Assembly: GCA_946406115.1 (NCBI GenBank)
Contig: OX291551.1
Span: 10,602,001-10,666,000, forward strand
DNA from: Apoda limacodes
Taxonomy: Eukaryota; Arthropoda; Insecta; Lepidoptera; Limacodidae
Reading direction: 5' to 3'
DNA length: 64,000 nt
The notes under the pieces were generated by a model that was given only the letters and a program-made list of their open reading frames with translations, had not been told where the DNA came from and ran no database searches. The first letter of the stretch is position 1. Each line of letters begins with the position of its first letter. This document shows, piece by piece, positions 12,705 through 22,915 of this stretch. The position numbers were made by a program, and so were the translations under genes.

Positions 12705-12715
12705 GTGGAGGGGGA
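12705..12715 (+). promoter_or_regulatory. Polypurine tract
   Basis: GTGGAGGGGGA sits immediately upstream of the TGTCAGG start of the 3' LTR, where plus-strand priming occurs in LTR retrotransposons. It is the clearest evidence that the 1.4 kb direct repeats are LTRs and not a plain duplication. Confidence 0.8.
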
Positions 12716-14131
12716 TGTCAGGTCCACACGGGTGTACCTAAATAAATTTCAATTATGTAACAAATTAGTTATAACTTCGAGGTTTCAAATTATTTAAAAC
12801 TTGTACATTTGCCTGGAATGCTCAGGTCAGGTACAATATTTTTTGTTGCGTTTGAACCTTTTGGGACGAGCGAACTTTCTTAGAAATGATTAAGTAACAG
12901 ATGGTCGGTTTTGAGATGTTGTCGCTATAGCGTGCGGCATCATGCATCAACGCGCCATAATTCAAGAGCGAGAAAGACGTACAAGTGCGTACGAGACAGA
13001 TAATTCGCGTAAGGGATGGTTTTCGCATAGTTATAAGAATAAGAGATTTACGGGCTTATTGCAAAGGCGATAAGGCTGAATAACACTAACGTATAATTGA
13101 GAGTTACAGCTTTGCTCCGACACAAAGGTGCGCCAGCGCATTGCAGAAGGAAGGCGGGAATCGTGGCAGTCATTTTCTAACTTAAGTAAGGCTAACACGT
13201 AGGAGTCATTTTTTAACTAAAGGAAGGCTAACACGTGGCTAACAAGTGAACTGTGAGAGTGTTACGTGTTAACGTACGGAAACCTTTGTTCAAAGCTAAG
13301 TATAACTGCATAATCAATTTTCAGTAAAACTGTAAATATTCTAGCAAACTAGTTCGAAATGTACTCAATCCTTAATTGTTTCTAATCGAGTTTCCAATAA
13401 TAACGTAGATTTCGAATCTTGAGTAAAGATATATTTAAATTCATTAAAACTTGAACTTATTTGTGTTATAAAAGTAGATATTACTCAGAAGATCACTCTT
13501 TGGAAATATTGTGTGTATTAACCCGGTTTATTTCAGCAACACATTTTTTACTCCAGGCTCGGAGAGCCCATCCTAACCCGTAATTTAATTAACGTAAATA
13601 ACTACTCGACACTTATTGTAATTTTGTGAGAACTTTTGTTTGTTTCTAAGTGTCGTATTTTCAGACTGTAACGTAGTTTGGTCTAGATAGTCCTTGTGTA
13701 AAAAAGGAAAGCGCTTTTCGGAAAGGCCTTTCTGGATTGAGGGTGAATGACCTTTACCAACTTCGGTCATCCAATGGGCAAGTCTTACTTTCTGATCTCT
13801 GAAGGCTAAACTTCGTGGAACAGAAATTGCGACTTTGGAGACAAGGAAAGGACTATCTACTTTCCCAAAAGGGAGATTTTTCTTTTGCAGCAGACAACGT
13901 CTTTTATGTTCAAAATATATACACTTTATCTCGTCAATTCCAGGTCTTTAACGCATGGACAAGCGAAAGGAGTGACTAAGGCGGACAATACGCAACACAA
14001 CAACGGAACGAGGTATCTAATATTGTCGAACGCGCACGAGAACGACAGCGTGTACAATGCCATGTTTGGTAATGTTTTTAATTATTTAATAGAATTAAAT
14101 AAATGATCACGTCATATCACAAGTCTTTTAC
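12716..14131 (+). repeat. 3' LTR
   Basis: Same length and sequence as the 5' LTR apart from one visible difference. It ends CTTTTAC, after which the sequence changes to AATGTTAATTT, the right flank. Confidence 0.93.
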
Positions 14132-14427
14132 AATGTTAATTTCAAAAATGGGCTGCAGTGCAGTTATAACCTATTTTATGAACGTTTAGTACCGTTTCTA
14201 GGATAAAACTGCAAGTTGTAGATAGCACTTCTGCTACATGTAGCCGTTTTTAGCAGATGTGCCATCTACAACTCGCAGTTTTATCCAAGAAACATTGTTA
14301 TGTATTCTTAAGTAGCTTATAACTAGTAACATCTTTAAGTGACGCACAGTTTTGAAATTTGCTTTGCACAAAGAGGAAAATAAAAATATCAATTGATGGC
14401 GCTAGTTAGCAGGGGTAACGCTCTTAA
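14132..14427 (-). mobile_element. Foldback MITE, TTAA-type, left part lost
   Basis: Matches the reverse complement of the complete copy at 63171-63521. The central hairpin is formed by arms at 14194-14235 and 14251-14293 around the words AGGATAAAACTGCAAGTTGTA and their inverse. The right terminal repeat ends ...AGCAGGGGTAACGCTCTTAA. The left end is cut at the 3' LTR boundary. A possible left terminus, TTAAGCGTTGTCGGGTAAC, lies just before the 5' LTR at 6901-6919, suggesting that the LTR element landed in this MITE; that match is weak. Confidence 0.7.
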
Positions 14428-14459
14428 ATAGTTGATTCTCAGGTTTCTTAATAGCTATA

Positions 14460-14570
14460 TAATCTGTGCCTCAGGTTTGACAGATTCCGATAGTGCAACA
14501 AACTTCTCTTGCCCGGTGGTCAAAGATCGCAATGATATGAACTTACAACTCGACTAGCGACTTTTTTTTT
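14460..14570 (+). repeat. Fragment related to 53135-53225
   Basis: Shares CCCGGTGGTCAAA, the later ATATGAACTTA/GTGTGAACTTA words and a CTAGCGAC segment with 53135-53225. There the sequence leads into a possible transposase exon. It may be the 5' end of the same element. Confidence 0.4.
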
Positions 14571-14621
14571 TATATTAAATGTAAGCCTTTATTTGGCACC
14601 ACCAACAAAGCTTTTCTGTTA

Positions 14622-14730
14622 ACCAATGGTCGACTGGTAGAGAATGCCTTTAGGTATTAAGTCCTCCATTTGTACATAATATTTTTATATAGTGTGCAAT
14701 AAAGAATAAATAAATAAATAAAAAAAAATA
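14622..14730 (+). mobile_element. 3' end of a non-LTR retroelement (or SINE)
   Basis: Contains GGTCGACTGGTAGAGAATGC, then GGTATTAAGTCC and TTTGTAC, ending TGTGCAATAAAGAATAAA with an AAAT-rich tail. This is a common 3' terminus of lepidopteran retroelements. No coding part is attached; it is severely 5'-truncated. Confidence 0.65.
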
Positions 14731-15570
14731 CTCCGGGCGGAAAAGTTTGATGCACTGCAGAAGAAGTAGAGAAGTATAATATGTCGTTGCTCAATAGTTA
14801 AATCCGTTGTTCAGCTACATGGCTAGGCAGGTCGTCTTCCATAGAAAATAAATTATTCTAATAGTCTACATTGTCAGTAGAAAACCTTAACCTAATCTTA
14901 ACCATATTACTTATACGAAGTTATTTCTGTTCCATTCTAAACGATCTGCTTAGAAATTCAGCTAAACGGCGGATTCAACTATCGGGCGCCGACATATACA
15001 CAAAATTATTGTCGCCGCGAGACGGTACACCACCCACTGAATACCTACGGGATTTTGCGTCTCCAACCTAAAGCTAATCTATAGTCTGTGTGTACAAGTT
15101 TTGTAAAGAGTTTTCTTTTTTCACCAATTTGTCGCAAATTTAGGCTATATGAATGTATTGGTTACAATTTTAAATTATTTATTATCCCATTTGTAATTTA
15201 GTGTTAAAGTTTCACACCTTTTCGTTTTATATGGCTGAAAAGGGTTTAGCTTAGGGTTTTAGCTGAAAGCCAGCGCCTCAGTTTAGTGTCGCATTTATAC
15301 TAAGCTGAGACCCATTTCGGCGATGCACCGCTACACTGAACCTTAGACAATAATTATCTAAGTTAGAATAGTATGAAGTTAGAATATTATTAAGTATATT
15401 AAGTTTTTGTCAGTGTCGATGTGAATCGACAAATAAAGGTTATAATTTAATTTAAATTATTAATATTATTATTTAAAGTAACTAAAACTATAAGTTACAA
15501 GTGCAGTATCATAATAAAGAGCAGCTAAAGTATATGCACCATTTCATTAGATACATAGAATTTTTTTTTC
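14731..15570. other. Spacer, weak open frame only
   Basis: A 66-codon open stretch at 14871-15071 (TTG start) has a GC-richer end (GADIYTKLLSPRDGTPPTEY) but no known relative and no start codon. The rest is AT-rich with no recognised features. Confidence 0.4.
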
Positions 15571-16540
15571 AGATTTAAAGTCGTTTATTTCATGGTGAAT
15601 ATTGCTCATACTGCCATTTCCAAACAAGATAATAAGTAACCTTAATAGGTTTTAAGTATTCCGTCATCAAGTGACAAAAACGAAAGGGCGCTCTAAAGCT
15701 TTGTTCATACATATCATTAAGGGATAAAAATGTATTTGAGGTTCACATGTAACATTTAAGTTCAGGATTTAATTATAATTTGCGAGTTATAGCTTTGAAT
15801 AGAGCCTTATCGATTTTTATAAGGAAAATTTTAGTTACGTATTGGTAATCCGCAATAATTCTTACACTACGAAACCTTTAGTTTTCCGTGTATAATACGC
15901 ATTTGACCAGTTTAGTATGGTGAAAATGGGTTAAAATTTTAATTTGTCTTGGAACATGTTCTGGGTGGTAGTAATATTTACCATCACGACTCTTATTCCT
16001 AAAGAGGTGGTCAGAGATCGTAATATCAACAGGTGTTTTTAGAAAACTTTTAGACACACTACTAATGATGAGAATGGATAAACGAAGAAAAGCTATAGAA
16101 AGATAAAATGTAGGAATACTATGTTTACCGCAATATATCTCCGCAATTCCACATACTCATATTGTGAAAATAAACTACAGCACCTGTACAAATTGAGCCT
16201 TAAACATTTCTGTCAGTCGCACGCAAAACTCATAACTCACATGCTCTGTGTGCACCAATCACAAAGATTGTGGAAATACACGAACGTAGGTTCATTCAGA
16301 GTATGAAGAAATGAAGAACTACAATGTTGAAGAATTTCTACTGATTATATACCTATAAATATAATGTGTTCCTATTTTCTAGTCTCAATGGTTTTTTACT
16401 GTTAAAATTACACGCGAACTATTAGGTACTTATTAAATTTGCAAGCAAAATTAACCAAAAGTTGTAAACAAGATAATTTATTAATAAGCATATTTTTTTG
16501 GAGTCTCTTGCATTAATATTTAGAAACATGTACATATATT

Positions 16541-16750
16541 GTGGATTTTAATATCTGCCTAGAAAAAAAAGCTATTGGTACCTATAGAATTTTATTTCTA
16601 ACTTATTGGGTTTGGTTTTTCATGATAACGTCTTTTATTTTGACACCAGTGAAATGTGAGTTTCATAAGAAGATTTTGAGCAATACTAAACAATGCCTGA
16701 TAACTGTTGTCATATTTGTTATAACGTCACGTCGTAAACCTAACTGTTAA
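16541..16750 (+). other. Open stretch shared by copies B and C
   Basis: A 69-codon open stretch without ATG (TTG-type start) shares its frame with 30367-30627: both read KKAIGTY, ILFLTYWV, FILTPV, KKILSNTKQ and TSRRKPN. The predicted segment is hydrophobic around residues 15-35. I recognise no family. Because the DNA is duplicated and conserved overall, an open frame in both copies is weak evidence for coding. Confidence 0.2.
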
Positions 16751-17103
16751 ATATGTCACTAATATTAGTAAATTGACAGTACATTTCTGAAAATCATATG
16801 CTAATTTTATATTAGAAGAATAGGGGGAACGTAAAAACCAACATACATTTTTTCATATATAATTCTTAACCCATGACTTTACTTCCTACTTGAATTCACC
16901 GCAGTTAGGTTGCGTAGCTCAATTTCAACATATTTTCTAGATAAAACTAGTCGGGTGCGAGTAAGACTCACTCACTAAATTACACACAATACTGAAAATT
17001 ATGCAATCAAATTAATACAATTTCTAACAAATAAGTAATGACTATTAAAGTCATTTTGCTTTTGTAAAATTGTAGACACTTCTAATATTATTTATTAACG
17101 AAA

Positions 17104-17380
17104 TCCTGCTAATATTATAAAAGTGAAAGTTTGTATGTCTAGATGGATGTTTGTTACTCAATCACGCTTTAACCACTGGACAGATGGGGATGAAATTTGG
17201 CATACATATATATTAGGTCCTGGAATAGCATATAGGCTACTTTTTATCTCTAAAAGTTAAAAAGTTCACGCGGAAATAACTGTAACAGAGTTTGAAGAAC
17301 AATAGATGTAGCTATAGCTTGCTATAATTAAGGAGTTCCACGCCGAATTCAGGGCGGGCGGAGCCGCTGACAAAGTCTAG
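17104..17380 (+). mobile_element. Lep1-type non-autonomous Helitron
   Basis: Starts TCCTGCTAATATTATAAAAG after host A and ends AAGTCTAG before T. The 3' hairpin region GGGCGGGCGGAGCCGC precedes the end. It contains the characteristic GATGAAATTTGGCAT phrase of lepidopteran Lep1 elements. Copy C has no element at this place, so this insertion followed the duplication (or C lost it). Closely related to the minus-strand copy at 39661-39928. Confidence 0.82.
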
Positions 17381-17635
17381 TACAATATAAAACAGTTGAC
17401 CTATTTGTAATTATTTGTTGCTTTACCTTAAGGTTTACAATACCATTATTCAAATTTTGAAGCTTGGGTGTCATAAAGTTTTTACCATATAACAAAAATA
17501 AAAAAACATTGTAGGAAACGCTATTGGTTTAACTTTTTGTTTTTATTATTTTTAGAGAAATCCGTCGTAACATGATAAAATGTGTGCAAATTTCAGCTTG
17601 ATAGGTATTACGGTTCATAAGACAGACAGACCGAT

Positions 17636-18190
17636 AGTTAGTTAGTTAGTTGGACTTATGTTTTCCGCACTTAGCCTCATGATAGGGCCATTGTACGAAG
17701 GTAACTGGTTCGTTCCATTGGTTACTCATACCATCCCAGCTCCGTCCAGAAATCAAGGAGGCATCTGATGTTATTCAGCGCCTCTCTCATGGTTTGTGGA
17801 TTCTTAAGGAGCCTTGTCCGTTGGTCGCTCACGCTTTTGCAATGTAGAACCACGTGAGAAGGTGTCTCCTCGGCTTCCATGCAGCCCCTGCATAGAGGAC
17901 TGTCGGTAACGCCGATATTGAAAAAGTATTTGTTCAGCGGGCAGTGACCTGTTATTATGCCAACTATGTAACGTAGATTTTTCCTACTTAGTTGTAACAG
18001 CTTGTGCGACAGACTAGCGTCTAAGGATGTGAGAACATTCTTGGTTTGTCTGCAGTCCGTTTGTTCTGCCCACTGTTTGTTGTGTAGTTGTAAGGTTCTG
18101 TCACATAACTACGTTTTGAGTTGTGTAAAAGGTATCGGTACGATTGGTTCGGGTCCCAATATTTTAGTGCCCGATCCTCTCTTTGCCAAC
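17636..18190 (-). pseudogene. Family R retrotransposon 3' fragment (C-terminal ORF2 + tail)
   Basis: Reverse complement of 59730-60284, with the same length by coordinate. On the minus strand it encodes the C-terminal zinc-knuckle-like region (CRGC followed by H and C residues in the plus-strand family copy, GHCPLNRHFF nearby) and a 3' tail of repeated AACT units (TTAG repeats at 17637-17652 as written). Severely 5'-truncated, as is common for non-LTR insertions. Relative to copy C, about 608 bp (31157-31765, including the 5' end of Tigger) is missing at this site. I saw no target duplication. Confidence 0.85.
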
Positions 18191-18529
18191 CTTATGAAAA
18201 ATAGTGAATCTGGCAGTATGTTGGCAGAATATATGGTGTAGGAACTTCTAAAATATCAGACATTAAAAAGAATTGTAATTTTACATTGAAATCTTAAATT
18301 ATATAGTACTATGTAAATTATGTTCGTTATAGCTCGTAATTTTATCGCATTGTCTAAACGAGGTATCTGAAACCCATTACATACATACATACATTATAAA
18401 AAAATATTAAAATTTTAAATAAATACATACATATATATGATTTGATTTGGCTTTAAAATCGATTATTCAGTTTTCGATTATACGGAATACCCCTGGTTTT
18501 ATTTGTTTCGAATAATCGGGATTCGACTG
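18191..18529 (+). mobile_element. Tigger remnant, 3' part (copy B)
   Basis: Begins within the HTH-coding part (KNSESGSMLAEYMV) and ends at the 3' terminus ...GGGATTCGACTG followed by TA (18530-18531). The 5' terminus is absent, replaced by the family R fragment. Confidence 0.75.
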
Positions 18530-18652
18530 TATTTTTTGTCGTGTAATAGATATAGAGACGTTAAAAATATATATATGTGTAACGGGTTTTATAGTTTACT
18601 CGAAATACTTAGTAGTATTAGTATAGTAGTAGTACATAAACGGCAAAATCAA

Positions 18653-18741
18653 TGGTCGAAGTGCGGGCATCGTGCCAAATTGTCTTCAGCCGGTACATAT
18701 AAATGCGGAATTCAACGAACGTCCGTTTGTGATGACAGTAG
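18653..18741. repeat. Conserved GC-richer block, copy B
   Basis: Counterpart of 1829-1914, 32216-32305 and 37417-37520, differing at a handful of positions. See the conserved-block finding. Confidence 0.7.
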
Positions 18742-19369
18742 TTGATAAGTCATCTATTGACATTTTTACATCAAAAAGTGTTATTGCTTAATTAGGTTCC
18801 ATATACTGAGCGTCTATGTCACAAAATTCTGTAAGTGTATAACTAAACTCTCTCAGAACATATTTCCTTAAGATATGTACCTAAAAATTCAGATTTCAAA
18901 AATTTATAGTAGTTAAATTCTGCAGCTTGACACAATTTAAAACCTTAATGTCCAAAGCCGACTGTTATTGGAAAACGAAATGTGAAATTGTATTTTTTGG
19001 TTTTGAAAGTATTTTTCACTCTTTGAAAGTGTAAAGTGGATTCATTATATATTTCAAAATTTTACTTGCACACGATATATGTTGTATAGGATAAGTATTT
19101 GTCACTATTTATATTTGGATAAGTGATAAATTAATATGGGTTGGTGGATCGGACGCCACCATCAATCACAAATGTGGTATGGTGTTGACGGACCGCAACG
19201 TGCTCCTGAGACCTCGAACATACTAAATTAGATTGAAAAATAATATAAAAACTTAGTATCTTATAATAAGCAGTACCTTTATTTTTTTCATCAGTTTTGC
19301 CAAATAATTTATAATGCCACTTGCACGGAATTCACCCTCAAACCTTAGAACCTAAATGATCAGGCAGTG

Positions 19370-19525
19370 TGCGGTTCTAGAGTTCCTTTGTCCTGTGAAC
19401 GCTGAAAATGTGAAAAGTTACCTGCCAAGGTTTTCCCTAGAGAATACAGTATGGGGTTCTTCAAGAAGGAATTTATTAAATTTTAAAAGTGTCGGCAATG
19501 CGCAAGTTAGGGACCTGATGTTGCA
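19370..19525 (+). pseudogene. Family J 3' coding fragment (copy B)
   Basis: Contains EYSMGFFKKEFIKF and a following DVASVS segment after frame changes, the same C-terminal piece as in copies A and C. Confidence 0.7.
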
Positions 19526-20559
19526 AGCGTAAGCAATAAGTAATAATAGATAGCTCCTTTTCTGCTTCTGTTTGGTACCTCGGTGATATGAACTAGTACA
19601 TATCTTAAGCTATATAACACATGTTAACTAATATAACTAAACTGGATATGAAGTTAACTTTCAAAACAAGGTAGTTTAAATTATATTAAGACTTTTGATT
19701 AATTAAACCAGATTAGATACAAGATTCCTTGAATCATCTTCAAAGAGTATTCTTGTTAATTACAAACTTGTCAGGTATCACGTTATATTACAGATTTTCA
19801 TAAATGGGACCCTGTTACAATTAGACTTCTTAAACAAGTTTTAATATTACAATTACAATTAACTAAGAAAATTTTGCAGTTTATTTTGTTCATAAAACCC
19901 GCTAAGTGCGTGGCGTACATGTATTAAGGTTCATACATGTACAAGAATGAGAACTAATTTAGACTAATTAATCGAATTTGTTCAAAACAATTTTCGTCGG
20001 AAGTATTTTTAATTTATGATTATTAATATTGTGATTTTTTTTTTATCTTTCGAAGTCACGATTAAGAAGTTACAAGGCGGGCACAAATAACTGGCAGCTT
20101 TTGTCACTTAGGTGCACACTTTGTGAGTATGCAACTAGAGTAGAAGTTTTTAAAATAGTGACTTCATTTCACATATCTAATGATCACATATCAACAAAAA
20201 ATCTTCATGACCTTGGCCGAAAAAAGTAAACATTCCTGGAGAGTTTTAACTTAGAGGTACATGTCTTTTCGGTTGCATTTTGCAATAAGCAACGTCAATT
20301 TTACAGATAAATGACGTAAAAAGTATTGTTATGTTACCTAATTTCAATCAATCAATCTAGTAGCAGTTAGAGGCTTTTTCCAACGCTATTACACTCGGGT
20401 TTTCACCTGTCTCATCTAGCTATATCCGGCTACCGTTTTTTAGGCCATTGATCCATCTTGCTTGGGGGGGCGACCGATTATTTTGTATGTTTAGTATATT
20501 ACGTACATGTTCTCACTACTGACAAATTTACATCACAATACATTTCGAAGCAATATACA

Positions 20560-20857
20560 AATACATACAACTTAACTACTACTTATATATTTGTGAATGT
20601 CTGTTTGTTTGTTCTTGCTTGGCGTTGCTACAGACCAACCAATAGAGCTGATTTTTGGCAAAAAGACAGATAAAGGGACGGAAAAGGGCATAACCTAAAT
20701 TTTCTCCCTGAAAAGATCCCGCAGGAATAACTATTACCTAATTTTATGTAGACAAACTACATCTGGAGCTTGATTTGAGAAAAGAATTATCTTTTTTCTG
20801 GAATCAAAGACTAGGTGGCCGAATTTAACGCAAGCGGAGCCACAGACAAGAGCTACT
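20560..20857 (+). mobile_element. Helitron 3' portion (copy B)
   Basis: Same element as 3586-3889. Here the terminal CTAG has mutated (GAGCTACTTG at the end), while the hairpin segment AAGCGGAGCCACAGAC is still visible. Confidence 0.6.
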
Positions 20858-21935
20858 TGTTTATTTATATCAAATGGTGTTATCACGTTAGATGAGTACT
20901 TTAGTGTAGCTATAAAATGTCTCTATTATTCGTTTCAACCGTGTCGTCAACAGATACACAGTTGTGTTATCAACAAAGACACAGTAAGATAGTTCGTTAA
21001 AGTTTATCGTTCGTCAAGTGTCGAGAGGCAGCATCTGCTAATGTTTTAATTAAAAGGGAAATTGGGTGATTATTTATGTTATTGTTTCATAGTTATCTAG
21101 GGAAGTAAGAATTAATTATTGTTACCTTATTTTTCGTTCCTTCACTCCTTTTTATAGAAAATGCAGTAGATACTTACTGTGTTTTTGATAATTTTGGTTT
21201 AAAAACAAAGCTTCTATAGCATCACTAGCTTTAGCCTAGGTCCAAAAATTAGGTTGTACCGTTGCTCCGTGGCAAGGTCCAGAATTTACAGTGAATTAAG
21301 TAAGAAACGAAATCACTACTCGGTTCTAGTTTACATACCACCTTCATTCAACCACTTCTTCATTATTTACTTTTAGTGTATATAAATACTCTGTGGTAGT
21401 TACATAAACAACTTACATAAATAACTCACATTGTACACAAATAAAAACTTAAGATATTGTTCCATTATAAATAAGACTACCATAACAAAATTGATCAAAT
21501 TATCTAAGACCCGTCCATTAATTACGATGGTAACAAAAATCTTCTGATGAGAACTTAAAAGTAAATCTATTTCTAATCTATCTAGATTGAATATTTATTC
21601 TGCACATTGCTTCAAGAATTTGTTTCGACAAATTTTATTTAATAAACACATTAGTTTATTTATCTTTGATAACAACCAAGACATATAATTTTTTGTCACT
21701 AAGTCATTAATTTTGCCTACAATATAGTCGTATGGTGAAAGTATTATATAACAATGATATATATTTAAAGCTCAAAATATACAGACAAAATAATCATGGT
21801 TATATAGTAATACATCTTTATTAATTTTTTTGTAGGATCACAAGATCGATAAAAGCAGCAAAATACAAAATATTTGACGTGTTTAATGCAAAATTGTATT
21901 ATAAATGATACGACACATTGTTAGTCAATCGTTTT

Positions 21936-22285
21936 AAACTTGTTTGTGTTTTGAAAATTATCAGAAAGTACTTAATAAAATTTAGTTAATAAAGCTCTAT
22001 CTATTGGGATGTAGCTAAAACACTACAATATAACCTAAAGACACTGATAACTAAGTACGACATAAAACGATAGAAATATAAACTGGTAAATATGGAGCTA
22101 TCCCATAAAAACTAATTGGAATTTTCTACAAGAAGTCTTCCTTATATATATTTCTCAAACATGCTTCGATATGCGACCATATCTTGCACAAGCGTCTTTG
22201 GGATAAATCGTACTTGCACTACAGTATCAGAGAGCGACCCGCAATGTTTCATAGTTGACTGCTGGAGCGCTCGAGCTGTCAAATA
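21936..22285. other. About 350 bp present in copy B, absent from copy A
   Basis: Copy A runs directly from ATTCGTTTTA into TTTAATAATAGAACG at about 4945, whereas B has extra DNA here. It ends with a GC-richer part (GACTGCTGGAGCGCTCGAGC). No termini or coding capacity were recognised, so insertion in B and deletion in A are both possible. Confidence 0.5.
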
Positions 22286-22915
22286 TGAAATTTAATAATG
22301 GAACGAACTTTTTTGAAGCGGAACTTTGATAACAAAGTGATAACTCATCAAGTTTTATTTAAATTTCGGACTGGTACAACAAAAGGAATGTGCTATTAAA
22401 TTAATTTAAAATAGTAAAAAACAAATCGACATCATTGTCAGTACATTTGTCAATTTAGTTTTATTACACGCATTAAAATATAGTAAATTATTTGGTGGTC
22501 ATTTACTATTTATAGGTTAACAATAATTACTTTGGTAATATTTGTTGTATATAATTTCACATTAAGATGGGGTTTAATTTTTGGTGATCATTTACTAGTT
22601 TTGGCAGTAAAAAGTTTTTGTTGACGTTATATTTTATTATATCTGGTGATAAGTTATATATACTTACACCATATTTATTTGCAAATATCTTTCTATCTTT
22701 GCTTAAACATCTGCGTTACACCACAGATGAAATACATTACACCGCAGCCTAAAAAATAATTTTGTTCATATAGTCGTTCATCGCGTTAAACGATAAAGAA
22801 ATTTCCGACAACGTCTAGACATGCATGGTGCTGCGATCGAACATATAAATGGGTTGGACATGGACAGCTTCCAACGAACCTCAAATCATCGAACGTTTAT
22901 AAATAGATATAATAT

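Larger units (their letters stand above)
8338..12715 (+). other. Interior of LTR element, no retroviral-type genes
   Basis: The interior lacks recognisable gag-pol. The plus strand is rich in G relative to C in several sampled lines (for example 15 G to 4 C in 11521-11580, and 13 G to 4 C in 9901-9960). A degenerate CTGT/CTAT repeat lies at 9447-9560, and a GC-richer patch at 12020-12330 contains a 69-codon open frame (12033-12242, GTG start) with no known match. Position 8350 begins TGGGGATGTA, a possible but unverified primer-binding site 12 bp past the LTR. Confidence 0.7.
6922..14131 (+). mobile_element. Young non-autonomous LTR retrotransposon
   Basis: Two direct repeats of 1416 bp (6922-8337 and 12716-14131) at a constant offset of 5794 bp, with one mismatch seen by eye (7029 T against 12823 C), flank a 4378 bp interior. 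A purine tract, GTGGAGGGGGA, abuts the 3' LTR as a polypurine tract should. The interior has no gag, protease, RT, RNase H or integrase reading frame; the longest open stretches are under 80 codons. That fits a large retrotransposon derivative mobilised in trans. LTR near-identity implies recent insertion, unlike the decayed elements around it. I saw no clear target duplication, and the superfamily cannot be assigned. Confidence 0.93.
15571..22915 (+). repeat. Segmental duplication, copy B
   Basis: From 15571 to 17635 it matches 29423-31156 of copy C. From 18191 it matches copies A and C through the Tigger 3' end, conserved block, family J fragment and Helitron, and continues with A to about 22911. 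Insertions unique to B are a Lep1 element (17104-17380), the family R fragment (17636-18190) and about 350 bp at 21936-22285. Confidence 0.88.

Noticed and set aside
18002..18241. 79-codon plus-strand open frame in copy B
   Set aside because: It reads the antisense of the family R fragment and then crosses into the Tigger HTH remnant; a chimeric accident.
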